DNA of 64,000 nucleotides, from NCBI RefSeq assembly GCF_038806765.1, contig NZ_CP152389.1, forward strand, positions 1,302,001 to 1,366,000, given 5' to 3'. Below are positions 1-7,778 of this stretch, piece after piece. The DNA comes from Mucilaginibacter sp. CSA2-8R (GTDB taxonomy: Bacteria > Bacteroidota > Bacteroidia > Sphingobacteriales > Sphingobacteriaceae). How positions within the stretch are numbered: the stretch's first letter is position 1; the number at the start of each line of letters is the position of its first letter. Made by a program: the position numbers and the translations under genes. Below the pieces are notes generated by a model. It was not told the DNA's origin. It made no database searches and worked only from the letters and a program-made list of their open reading frames with translations.

Positions 1-1515
1 ATGGTATATGCTAAAAATATTGATGAGCATAAAAAATTAGAAGGAAAGCTAGAACTTACTCAAAGAAAGCTGATGCAGGTTCTAGAAACCTCACTGATCG
101 GCTTTTTGCAGATTAATTTTGACTGGACCATTACTTACTGGAATAAAGCAGCTGAAATGCTGATTGGTTATGGTCAGGATAGTGTTATTGGGAATAATAT
201 CTGGACTATATTGCCCGAAATAAGATATTCAGATTTTAACTATTATTTTGAAAAAGCTCTATTAGAGCGTACTAATGAAGATTTTGTAGATTACTTCTGG
301 CCATTGCAAAAATGGTTTTCGTGCAGCGTGTACCCTGTTGATGATGGCATTATTGTACACTTTAGAGATGTTACTGATGAAAGGCAAAACCAAGAAGGCC
401 TGTTAGAGAAAATTGACCAGTTAAAGGAGATATCTTATTTAAATTCACATGCCATCCGTAAACCGATTGCCAGTTTGTTGGGTTTAACACAACTTATTAC
501 GCAGGACATAGTTAATGCCAATGAGTTTAAGAACATAGCCGCATTAATGCACGAATGCAGTACTGAACTGGACGAAGTAGTGAGAGAGGTAAACCGCCGT
601 GTAATTAACCAGGATAACCTGCAAGGCAGCAGCGACGGTATGGAGGTTTTTTGTTTTGAAGATTTAATAACGCAACTGATTGCAGATATACAGCACCTGT
701 ACCAGCAACATCATATTATCATTATACAAAGCATTAAGATAGATTTCTACGGTAACAAACATAGTATTGCCTTGGCTTTAAAGTACCTGATAGATAATGC
801 AGTTAAGTTTTCTCCGGCAGGTAGCAGCATTGTGATAAGGTCTGAACTGCTAAGCCACAATATAGTATTGAGCGTAGAAGACTTTGGTGCCGGTTTAAGC
901 GCAAAACAAATGCAGGGCTTGTTTTTTTTAATTAACCAGCGCAAGCATGCCAGCCTGAGTACAGGTTTATTCAAAATAAACGAAGTATGCCGCAGGCACC
1001 ACGGCAACATGTGGATTGAGAGCGATTTTGGACAGGGGTCTGTGTTTACCATGCGCTTCCCGATTTCTAATTTGGGCATGGCCAAACTCAGCCGCAAAAG
1101 CAAACTACTCGCTTTTAAACAATCGGCTATCGAGATTACTTTCAATGAAGAGAAAAAATGCCTGGTGCTTAACTGGTCGGATTTTCATAATAGCTATACC
1201 GTACGAGACGGATGTCTAAAGGCGCTGCAACTACTGCAAGAGCATCAATGCAGTAAAATTTTAAACAACAATGCCGATACCTTAGGTGGCTGGATGGATG
1301 CCTGTGACTGGATTGTGGATGAGTGGTTTCCGGTTGCACAATCGGCCGGATTAAAACATGTAGCCTGGATACACTCCACTTGCACGTTCAGTAATTTATC
1401 GGCAAAATATACTTTTAACGCTTTTAAAAGCGACGTTATAACCAAACAGTTTAAAGACGTGCAGCAGGGACTAAACTGGTTGAGTAACCCGATGATGGAA
1501 GTATATAGCGAGTAA
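1..1515 (+). CDS. PAS-domain sensor histidine kinase, 5' end probably cut by window
   Basis: This is a sensor kinase with a PAS domain (about residues 24-125), a phosphoacceptor helix around His150 (NSHAIRKPIASLLGL) and a HATPase domain (about 218-357) with the NAVKFSP N-box and DFGAGL G1 box. A further 130 residues after the kinase resemble the STAS/SpoIIAA-like tail seen on some Bacteroidota kinases. The first visible residues (VYAKNIDEHKKLEGKL) look like the end of another PAS/PAC domain, so the ATG at base 1 is probably internal and the gene starts outside the window. No transmembrane segment is visible here. The signal and partner regulator are unknown. No response regulator follows, so the kinase may act on a distant partner. 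Confidence 0.85.
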   Translation: MVYAKNIDEHKKLEGKLELTQRKLMQVLETSLIGFLQINFDWTITYWNKAAEMLIGYGQDSVIGNNIWTILPEIRYSDFNYYFEKALLERTNEDFVDYFWPLQKWFSCSVYPVDDGIIVHFRDVTDERQNQEGLLEKIDQLKEISYLNSHAIRKPIASLLGLTQLITQDIVNANEFKNIAALMHECSTELDEVVREVNRRVINQDNLQGSSDGMEVFCFEDLITQLIADIQHLYQQHHIIIIQSIKIDFYGNKHSIALALKYLIDNAVKFSPAGSSIVIRSELLSHNIVLSVEDFGAGLSAKQMQGLFFLINQRKHASLSTGLFKINEVCRRHHGNMWIESDFGQGSVFTMRFPISNLGMAKLSRKSKLLAFKQSAIEITFNEEKKCLVLNWSDFHNSYTVRDGCLKALQLLQEHQCSKILNNNADTLGGWMDACDWIVDEWFPVAQSAGLKHVAWIHSTCTFSNLSAKYTFNAFKSDVITKQFKDVQQGLNWLSNPMMEVYSE

Positions 1516-1571
1516 TATCAGAGCCAATTAATTTCTGATGTATTGTTGTTAGCTCTTTACAATTATATGTT

Positions 1572-1579
1572 TAGCTTTG
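1572..1579 (+). promoter_or_regulatory. -7 box (TAGCTTTG) upstream of the ThuA-like gene
   Basis: TAGCTTTG matches the Bacteroidota -7 consensus TAnnTTTG and lies 21 bases before the ATG at 1601. A well-spaced -33 TTG is not obvious; the nearest TTG is 23 bases upstream. Confidence 0.45.
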
Positions 1580-1600
1580 GTACCAACCAAGGTCTGAATT

Positions 1601-2323
1601 ATGTCTTTATCTCAAAAACTGCTGCTGGCTTTTTTGCTGTGCAGTAACTGTCTGCTGGCAAAGCAAAAAGTTTTAATATTCTGCAAAACTGCCGGCTTTC
1701 ATCATCAATCTATTGGGGCTGGTATTAATGCAATTAAGCTGCTTGGCGAAAAAAATAATTTCGAAACCGATACTACAACCGATGCCAGTAAGTTTACTTA
1801 CGGCAACCTGAAAAAATATGCTGCCGTGATATTTTTAAATACAACCGGCGACGTCCTTAACGATGGGCAGCAAACTGAGTTTCAAAAATACATCAGGTCG
1901 GGTAAGGGATATGTAGGGGTACATGCTGCTACCGATACCGAGTACGACTGGCCATGGTACGGCGAGTTGTCAGGCGCTTACTTTAGTAATCATCCCAAAA
2001 TACAGCAGGCCGTTTTAAAGTTAAACGGCCCTGCCAATGATTTTACTAAGGATTTGCCCGCGCAATGGACCAAAACCGACGAGTGGTACAACTTTAAATG
2101 GATATCAGATAAAATACATGTGGTGCTCGTGCTGGATGAAAGCAGTTATACTGGCGGTAAAAACGGGGCAATGCACCCCATGAGCTGGTACCACGAATTT
2201 GATGGTGGCAGGGCATTTACAACTGCCTTGGGTCACACCGATGAGTCCTATACAGATCCGCTGTTTTTGCAGCATCTTTTAGCCGGCATCAATTACGCCA
2301 TGGGGCGGAAAGTGAAGGTCTAA
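1601..2323 (+). CDS. ThuA-like domain protein, secreted
   Basis: A 240-residue protein with an N-terminal signal peptide (MSLSQKLLLAFLLCSNCLLA) followed by a single ThuA/trehalose-utilisation-like fold of the class I glutamine amidotransferase type. Family hallmarks are KTAGFHHQSIGAG near the N-terminus, GYVGVHAATDTEYDWPWYG in the middle and ALGHTDESYTDPLFLQHLLAGI at the C-terminus. ThuA proteins are common in Bacteroidota secreted carbohydrate-processing sets, but their reaction is poorly defined. The neighbouring convergent pectate lyase hints at a carbohydrate role; that is inference. Its own -7 box sits just upstream. Confidence 0.85.
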   Translation: MSLSQKLLLAFLLCSNCLLAKQKVLIFCKTAGFHHQSIGAGINAIKLLGEKNNFETDTTTDASKFTYGNLKKYAAVIFLNTTGDVLNDGQQTEFQKYIRSGKGYVGVHAATDTEYDWPWYGELSGAYFSNHPKIQQAVLKLNGPANDFTKDLPAQWTKTDEWYNFKWISDKIHVVLVLDESSYTGGKNGAMHPMSWYHEFDGGRAFTTALGHTDESYTDPLFLQHLLAGINYAMGRKVKV

Positions 2324-2328
2324 AGTAT

Positions 2329-2348
2329 ACACACACACACACACACAC
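2329..2348. repeat. (AC)10 dinucleotide microsatellite
   Basis: Ten uninterrupted AC units begin six bases after the ThuA-like stop codon, in the gap between two convergent genes. Such tracts are prone to slippage, but this one lies outside coding sequence. Confidence 0.95.
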
Positions 2349-2373
2349 TCAGTTTAAAAGGGTTTTTGAAAAT

Positions 2374-2403
2374 CTGAATAGCTTATTTGGTTAAGCTATT
2401 CAG
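2374..2403 (-). terminator. Hairpin overlapping the stop codon of the pectate lyase gene
   Basis: A perfect 12-bp stem (CTGAATAGCTTA and its complement) with a 6-base loop. On the minus strand it is followed by a short T-rich stretch (ATTTTC). The stop codon of the minus-strand gene is inside the stem. It probably acts as a terminator, though the T-tract is weak. Confidence 0.5.
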
Positions 2404-3792
2404 GTAAACTTCAAGCATGGTATAGCCTTCTGCGTTAAGTTTGTTGCCGTCTTTCGCATTGTGTGAGTCTAATCGGTTTTTAGTTTCCCAGGCATCAGGT
2501 ATACCATCGCCGTCCGAGTCTTTTTCGGGAGCTTTAGATGGGTATGTAGCCCAGCCGCCAACTGCCGATGGATCGTCAATAATACCCGGTTTACCTAAAA
2601 CGCCCATACCCTCGCAATGATTAGTTTGAGCTTCTTTCACCAGTCGCTGGTCGGTTGCATCGCGTTTGGGCAGTGTAGCCCCGGCATTAGCCAGTACTGC
2701 TCCTAAAGCTTTGTCGGCAGTCTGCATCGCAATAGCATCGCTTACAGCAAACTCAGTTGCTGTAAAAATGTCTTTTTGCTTGTCTGCAGGTACTTCTTTG
2801 GCATCAACGCCTTTGCGGTTATCTGTGGTTAAAACTTTTGAGCCACGCATTATATTACCAGTCAAAAACCAAGTGCCAACGCCCTTAGCTTTTTCGGGCG
2901 TGTAGTTAGCTTTTACAAATTTTAACTCGGCAGGTGTGGCCGGACCTGGTAAATAATAGTTATTTACCAGGTTAATCATTGATTTGCCATTGGGTATCTC
3001 AACCTCGCCGCCATAACAGGCATTGGGCGACGACCAGTTGAAGATGACGTTGTTCCGGTAATCAATCAATGCGGTGGTATCATGCGCCCGCGCGCCATTA
3101 AATCTTACAGTACGGCTGTTATTGTCTGCAATTAAATTATGATGGAAAGAAGATCTTTGCCCACCCCAAACACCGCTGTACGAACGGTGCCCTTTCGCAT
3201 GTCCGGCTTCGTATAAACCTTCGCTGCTAATACACCATTGTATGGTTAAATTTTTAGTATCGTAGAGTGCTGCATTTTCTTCATTAGCCCAACCGAACGA
3301 GCAATGATCTATCATTACATCATGACAGTTTTCTACGTCGATGCCATACAGACCCGATTTTTCTTTACCTCCCGGCCTGGAGCGCAGGTAACGGATAATG
3401 ATATTGCCATGGTTACCGCCCGCCCGGCCGCTGGCACCGTTTATCCGGAGCGAGTGGCTTTTTAAACAAATGCCGTCGCCAGGTGCCGTTTGCCCGGCTA
3501 TGGTAACGTTCGACCGTTTAATCCTAATATCTGATTTTAAATCAATAATACCCGAAACGTTAAAAATTACGGTAATGGGTTCATCCGGGTATTTTTCAAG
3601 GGCCCAGCGCAGGCTGCCATCCCCGCTGTCGTTAATATTGGTTACCGCAACTACTTGTCCGCCCCGGCCTCCGGTAGCCCATTTACCAAAGCCTTCTGCC
3701 GTCGGAAATGCAGGTGTTGGGTTAGTGTTACCGCTTGGTAGGGCAGTACTTAGGCAGAGTAAAATTGCCGGGAAGATATTAAAAGACAGCAT
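2383..3792 (-). CDS. Pectate lyase, polysaccharide lyase family 1 type, secreted
   Basis: A 469-residue secreted protein. A signal peptide (LSFNIFPAILLCLSTALPSG) precedes a right-handed beta-helix with the Bacteroidota PL1 opening FPTAEGFGKWATGGRGG. Family segments include VTIAGQTAPGDGI, the DVMIDHCSFGWANEEN calcium/active-site region and IQWCISSEGL. The C-terminus carries a calcium-binding thrombospondin-3-like stretch (DSDGDGIPDAWE, about residues 423-435), common on secreted Bacteroidota PL1 enzymes. Expected activity is beta-elimination of polygalacturonate in the periplasm or outside. It stands alone, without a local SusCD pair, although a polysaccharide locus lies 10 kb downstream. Confidence 0.87.
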   Translation of the reverse strand: MLSFNIFPAILLCLSTALPSGNTNPTPAFPTAEGFGKWATGGRGGQVVAVTNINDSGDGSLRWALEKYPDEPITVIFNVSGIIDLKSDIRIKRSNVTIAGQTAPGDGICLKSHSLRINGASGRAGGNHGNIIIRYLRSRPGGKEKSGLYGIDVENCHDVMIDHCSFGWANEENAALYDTKNLTIQWCISSEGLYEAGHAKGHRSYSGVWGGQRSSFHHNLIADNNSRTVRFNGARAHDTTALIDYRNNVIFNWSSPNACYGGEVEIPNGKSMINLVNNYYLPGPATPAELKFVKANYTPEKAKGVGTWFLTGNIMRGSKVLTTDNRKGVDAKEVPADKQKDIFTATEFAVSDAIAMQTADKALGAVLANAGATLPKRDATDQRLVKEAQTNHCEGMGVLGKPGIIDDPSAVGGWATYPSKAPEKDSDGDGIPDAWETKNRLDSHNAKDGNKLNAEGYTMLEVYLNSLTK

Positions 3793-3851
3793 GATATTTA
3801 GCGTTTATAATAGATTGGTGCTGAATAACGAATTATGGCACTCAGCATATT

Positions 3852-3859
3852 CAAAGCTA
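3852..3859 (-). promoter_or_regulatory. -7 box (TAGCTTTG) for the pectate lyase gene
   Basis: On the minus strand TAGCTTTG fits the TAnnTTTG consensus about 60 bases upstream of the lyase start codon. Confidence 0.45.
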
Positions 3860-3930
3860 AGCATCTGCGTGCAAAAGATTACGGTATTATACATTGTCAT
3901 GCTAATCGTTACAATAACAGGTCGGTAATA

Positions 3931-4353
3931 TTACTCGCCCCAGGCTGTAATCATAACATTGCGGTTGCCACCATGGTTGCGGTGTTCGCATAGGTATATG
4001 CCCTGCCAGGTGCCTAATGCCAGCCTGCCGTTGCGGATGGGAATCATGACCGAAGCGCCCAGCATAGCCGCTTTCAGGTGTGCGGGCATATCGTCCGAGC
4101 CTTCGTAGTCGTGCATGTAATCCGGGTCGTTTTCGGGCACGGCTTTATTAAAGTACATTTCAAAATCCGCTCTTACGGTCGGGTCCGCATTCTCATTGAT
4201 GGCTAGCGAGGCCGAGGTATGCTGGATGAAGACCTGGCACATGCCTGCGTTGATATCCCGCAGTTGCGGCATGGCTTGTTGTATCTCGGTGGTGATGATG
4301 TGAAAACCGCGCCTTCGCGCTTTGAGTTGTAACGCCTGTTGATAAAGTTTCAT
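3931..4353 (-). CDS. YjbQ family protein (UPF0047, secondary thiamine-phosphate synthase type)
   Basis: The open frame extends upstream to 4500, but homology begins at the Met at 4353, giving 140 residues, the usual YjbQ length. The extra 49 residues (Cys-rich, no family similarity) look like untranslated sequence. Hallmarks are the VFIQHTSASLAINENADP motif and the C-terminal GTWQGIYLCEHRNHGGNR segment of the single-domain YjbQ fold. E. coli YjbQ has weak thiamine-phosphate synthase activity in vitro, but the physiological role is uncertain. It is divergently transcribed from the oxidoreductase at 4568. Confidence 0.9.
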   Translation of the reverse strand: MKLYQQALQLKARRRGFHIITTEIQQAMPQLRDINAGMCQVFIQHTSASLAINENADPTVRADFEMYFNKAVPENDPDYMHDYEGSDDMPAHLKAAMLGASVMIPIRNGRLALGTWQGIYLCEHRNHGGNRNVMITAWGE

Positions 4354-4567
4354 GAATGGCCGTTTTAAGAATTGATCGTTAACATCAAGACCAGTAAAGT
4401 CATCACTTGTTTTACCTGCGCAATACAATGTTAATAGACACTTGATGCAAGCACCACGATTTAATCCAAATGTAATTTTAAGGTAGTGGGTTGATAACAA
4501 TTCTCCATTATTGTTATTTATTTATGTAAGATGCAGCAATGCATTCTAAAACCCAATGCTCGTCAAT

Positions 4568-5566
4568 ATGGAAGTAAATTTTGATGCCCTCTGGATTACC
4601 GAAGATAACGGCACGTATAAAAAGGAAATTAAACAGCTATCGACCTCGCAATTACCTATCGGTGATTTACTGATTAAGGTGAAATATTCGTCTGTTAATT
4701 ACAAAGATGCGCTGTCGGCAAGCGGTAATAAGGGCGTTACCAAAAAGTTTCCGCATGTGCCCGGTGTTGATGCAGCAGGTATTGTAATGCAGTCTAATAC
4801 TTCAGCTTTTGCCGCAGGCGACGAGGTGATTGTAACCGGTTTTGATTTGGGCATGAATACCTGGGGCGGCTTTGCAGGTTACATCCGCATACCGGCTGAC
4901 TGGGCTATTCGCTTGCCCCAAGGCTTATCGTTACAAGAAGCCATGGCTTTTGGTACGGCTGGATTAACTGCCGGGCTATCCGTGCTGGAAGTTGTTGATG
5001 CGCAGATTGAGGCTACGGCGGGACCAGTAGTGGTAAGCGGTGCTACCGGAGGGGTAGGGAGTATTGCTGCATCCATATTAACTACATTAGGCTACCAGGT
5101 AGTGGCAGTTTCGGGCAAAACGGAAGATGTTTTTTTAACGGATATATTAGGGGTAACTGAAATAATGGGCCGTGACGAGTTTATAGATGCTTATGATGCC
5201 AAGCCAATAACCAAGCCGGCCTTTGCTGCAGGAATTGATACGGTAAGCGGTCGTATTTTGTCGGGTATGCTTAAGGCTGCACAATACGGCGGTGTGGTTA
5301 CCTGCTGTGGTATGGTAGCATCGCCCGAATTACAAACCAGTATATTTCCTTTCATATTACGCGGTGTTAAGCTTGCCGGTATCGACTCTGTTATGGCACC
5401 TCTGCCTGTACGCCAAAAAGTATGGCAATTACTGGCTACTGGTTGGAAGCCGCATAATTTGCAGAAAATTGTACAAGAAATAGATTTACCAGCTTTGCCC
5501 GAGGTGCTCGAAGTGCTGTTGCACGGCCAGGCCCGAGGCCGGCATATTTTAAAGCATGCAGACTAA
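4568..5566 (+). CDS. YhdH/YhfP family quinone oxidoreductase (AcuI-like)
   Basis: About 332 residues of a zinc-free medium-chain dehydrogenase/reductase. The N-terminal half has the VKYSSVNYKDALSASG motif typical of the YhdH/AcuI group, then PHVPGVDAAG. The NADPH-binding Rossmann region has VVSGATGGVGSIAA. AcuI members reduce acrylyl-CoA to propionyl-CoA with NADPH; others are generic quinone reductases, so the substrate is not certain. The frame opens at 4556, but the second Met (4568) matches the usual N-terminus. It appears monocistronic, divergent from YjbQ. Confidence 0.85.
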   Translation: MEVNFDALWITEDNGTYKKEIKQLSTSQLPIGDLLIKVKYSSVNYKDALSASGNKGVTKKFPHVPGVDAAGIVMQSNTSAFAAGDEVIVTGFDLGMNTWGGFAGYIRIPADWAIRLPQGLSLQEAMAFGTAGLTAGLSVLEVVDAQIEATAGPVVVSGATGGVGSIAASILTTLGYQVVAVSGKTEDVFLTDILGVTEIMGRDEFIDAYDAKPITKPAFAAGIDTVSGRILSGMLKAAQYGGVVTCCGMVASPELQTSIFPFILRGVKLAGIDSVMAPLPVRQKVWQLLATGWKPHNLQKIVQEIDLPALPEVLEVLLHGQARGRHILKHAD

Positions 5567-5671
5567 GCAACATGTCTTGAAACGAGCTTAGTACTGCGTT
5601 AGCTTTTAGGTCATTGTAGCCATTTCAATTAATGCAATGGTTTTGCTGGCGTCGCTTACCTGCAGGCCGAG

Positions 5672-5881
5672 TTAAGCTATCAATGCACTGTAATTTGCTG
5701 GGTTGGTTAAGCCTTTTCGCTGATAAACTTCTATACTGATGGACTGTTTTGGAATAATATAACTTACTATTGCAGGTTGCGAAGCTACCTCCGAAGTTGC
5801 GTCTTTCTGACAGGCGCCAAGAGATAAAATAAAGCCAATGATGATGATAACCACAAAGGCCGAAACTATGGTTCTGAGCAT
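5672..5881 (-). CDS. Small putative lipoprotein, unknown function
   Basis: A 69-residue protein starting at the Met at 5881. The open frame extends further upstream, but this Met begins a clear lipoprotein signal (MLRTIVSAFVVIIIIGFIL) with lipobox LGAC and acceptor Cys24, leaving about 45 mature residues. No family is recognised. It lies 58 bases downstream of the same-strand hypothetical gene at 5940-6323 and may share its transcript. The lipobox supports real translation, but so small a gene remains uncertain. Confidence 0.5.
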   Translation of the reverse strand: MLRTIVSAFVVIIIIGFILSLGACQKDATSEVASQPAIVSYIIPKQSISIEVYQRKGLTNPANYSALIA

Positions 5882-5939
5882 TACTTTAATTTTAACGTTG
5901 AGAGTAATATTGAGCCGGACCTTAGGGTGGTTCGAGCGT

Positions 5940-6323
5940 TTACGGTTTAATAATGGCCATGTTGTTACGAGCTTGTTTAAGCTTGCGCAACCGGGCCGAA
6001 TCATCCGGTTTTGCATAATGTAAATGGTGCCATCGTTTTCTGAACCAATAATACAGCCCGTTCTGGCCGCAGGCCATTCTGATCATGTCCAGCAACGTGT
6101 TGTTAAAAAGGCGTTCGCTGATGTTATACTGCTGTATGGCCTCACGTTCAAAAAAAATAGGCGGTTTGTATTTGATGAGAACGCTGTCGAGCATTTTATC
6201 CACACCATTAGTAAAAAAGTGATCTATTACCACCTTTTTTAGGGTTAGCTTGCCGCGCTGAGCATAGGTAGCTGAGAAGGCTTTATTGAAAAGTAATGCG
6301 GGGTGAATAAACAATCGTATCAT
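5940..6323 (-). CDS. Hypothetical protein, 127 residues
   Basis: The ATG at 6323 is preferred over the in-frame TTG at 6329. The translation has protein-like composition: aromatic and charged residues are evenly spread, with a hydrophobic N-terminus (MIRLFIHPALLFNKAFSATYAQ) that could be a signal or anchor. A basic C-terminus (WFRKRWHHLHYAKPDDSARLRKLKQ) follows. I do not recognise a family. It could be co-transcribed with the small lipoprotein gene downstream. The opposite-strand frames here look less protein-like. Confidence 0.45.
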   Translation of the reverse strand: MIRLFIHPALLFNKAFSATYAQRGKLTLKKVVIDHFFTNGVDKMLDSVLIKYKPPIFFEREAIQQYNISERLFNNTLLDMIRMACGQNGLYYWFRKRWHHLHYAKPDDSARLRKLKQARNNMAIIKP

Positions 6324-6392
6324 CAACAATCAGGCGGCTAATATGCCCAAGTTGCGATATATAACCGTCTGTCTGAAAAAAATGAGATAAGG

Positions 6393-6414
6393 GGCCACAT
6401 GGTGTAGACCAAAC
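6393..6414. repeat. Copy 1 of a 22-nt direct repeat flanking the LytTR operon
   Basis: This segment shares nearly all positions with 7653-7674, including the common core GTGTAGACCAAA preceded by GGCCA. Here it lies inside a hairpin (GGGG/CCCC ends) just after the response regulator gene, so it may double as a terminator for that operon. Confidence 0.5.
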
Positions 6415-6436
6415 CCCTCCTTGTGCCGAAAAATAG

Positions 6437-7150
6437 CTACTGGATTTTGCCCGTCATGCGGTTGATGGCATCTTTGTAATTTTCACTGAAGGGTATTTCT
6501 GCATCTCCTATTTTAATCCGCCCCTTGCGTATTGAGTGCAGGTGATCGAGATTTACAATGTATGATTTGTGCACTCTGAAAAACTGGTCGGCAGGTAACT
6601 GTTCTTCCAAAGCTTTAATGGTAATGCGCGAAAGGATGGGTTTGGGTAAGTTGGTGGCGTACAGCTTTACATAGTCTTTCAAACCTTCGATATAGGTAAT
6701 ATCGTCGTGGCTTATTTTAATCAAGTTGTAATCGGCATACACAAACAGGTACTTGCGCGGCTTATCAGTAGCGGTTGGTTCGGGCTGTTTTTTATTGAGC
6801 TCGAACATCGCATGCGCTTTATTGCACGCTTTTAAAAATCGCTCAAACGATACCGGCTTAAGCAGGTAATCTACTACGTCAAGCTCAAAACCATCAATGG
6901 CAAACTGCTCATAGGCCGTCACAAAAATTACCAGTGGTTTTTGGGCTAAACTTTTTACCAGTTGCAAACCGCTGATGCCTGGCATCTGAATGTCGCAAAA
7001 AATCAGGTCAATATTTTGTTCCTGCAGTATCTGTATAGCCTGAGTGGCGTTGCGGCAACTACCAGTCAACTGCAGGTATTCCACCTGTTTAATATTGTCT
7101 TCCAAAAGTTCGAGCGCCAGAGGCTCATCGTCAATAATCAGGCAACGCAT
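6437..7150 (-). CDS. LytTR family response regulator
   Basis: A 237-residue regulator: a receiver domain (about residues 1-115) with acidic pair Asp7/Asp8, phospho-acceptor Asp53 (FCDIQMPG) and Lys in LLKPVSF, then a C-terminal LytTR DNA-binding domain (about 135-235; ITYIEGLKDYVKLY, FFRVHKSYIVNLDHL). It should control genes under the neighbouring membrane kinase, plausibly including the receptor gene at 9101. Its start codon overlaps the upstream stop codon by one base (TGATG), so it is translationally coupled to the degenerate kinase-like protein. Confidence 0.92.
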   Translation of the reverse strand: MRCLIIDDEPLALELLEDNIKQVEYLQLTGSCRNATQAIQILQEQNIDLIFCDIQMPGISGLQLVKSLAQKPLVIFVTAYEQFAIDGFELDVVDYLLKPVSFERFLKACNKAHAMFELNKKQPEPTATDKPRKYLFVYADYNLIKISHDDITYIEGLKDYVKLYATNLPKPILSRITIKALEEQLPADQFFRVHKSYIVNLDHLHSIRKGRIKIGDAEIPFSENYKDAINRMTGKIQ

Positions 7151-7608
7151 CAGGTTAAATTTATTTGTGCAAATACTAAGTAATTGTCAAGGTAGTAATC
7201 GCGGTAAAGTAAATAATCATTCGGATATAACGCTTCCAGTTTTCGCCTAAGCCTTAAGAAAGTAGCCTGCGTACGTTCGTCAAAAACTGCCATGTTCCGT
7301 TTGTAATGAACGCAAACGGTTAGCCGGTTGTCCTCCAGTTGAAGGTCGAAAATAATAATGGGTTTTTCAACATCGGGAATGCCAAATTCAAACGCATCGT
7401 TGATTAAAGGCATTAATAAATCATGTTCTATTTGATGCTGTGATACTACAGACACATAGTTTAAATCGATACGGGCAGTATCAACGCAGTTAAGTTTTAT
7501 CCGTTGGATATGGCCTGCCAGGTAATCAGTTTCTTGCGATGCACTAAATAGCTTTTGAGAACTTTTGCGATACATAAATGAGAGCCCTTGATGAGCTGTT
7601 AACTGCAT
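7150..7608 (-). CDS. Degenerate LytS-type histidine kinase remnant (GHKL-like, no H-box)
   Basis: A 152-residue protein with no membrane segment and no PHFxFN phosphoacceptor box. It aligns by eye with the last half of the intact kinase at 7779-8876: QETDYLAGHIQRIKL matches KEIEYLKSYINLQML, and PLINDAFEFG matches the N-box PFVENAFKHG. The N-box ENAF is changed to NDAF (Asn70, Asp71), and the GIGLSN glycine box is absent, replaced around 110-127 by a shortened LRRKLEALYP segment. ATP binding and phosphotransfer therefore look lost. The open frame and the TGATG coupling to the regulator suggest a retained, perhaps regulatory, protein rather than random decay. Confidence 0.7.
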   Translation of the reverse strand: MQLTAHQGLSFMYRKSSQKLFSASQETDYLAGHIQRIKLNCVDTARIDLNYVSVVSQHQIEHDLLMPLINDAFEFGIPDVEKPIIIFDLQLEDNRLTVCVHYKRNMAVFDERTQATFLRLRRKLEALYPNDYLLYRDYYLDNYLVFAQINLT

Positions 7609-7652
7609 AGTTAACTTTTTAGCGCTTTATATTTTCAGGTTATAGATGTACC

Positions 7653-7674
7653 GGCCAAATGTGTAGACCAAAAC
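7653..7674. repeat. Copy 2 of the 22-nt direct repeat
   Basis: It lies upstream of the kinase remnant/LytTR operon, in the 170-base divergent promoter region, and shares the GTGTAGACCAAA core with copy 1 at 6393-6414. It could be a regulator-binding site. Confidence 0.5.
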
Positions 7675-7778
7675 AGTTACATTGCATGTTAACCATCAGA
7701 ACCGGCGTTCGTCGCGGCAATATGGGCTGTTATCTCATTAATATGCAGCACCCGTAAAATGTATGTTTATTTGTAGTA

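Noticed and set aside
4354-4500. N-terminal extension of YjbQ
   Set aside because: The extra 49 residues are not family sequence and the Met at 4353 gives the normal 140-residue protein.
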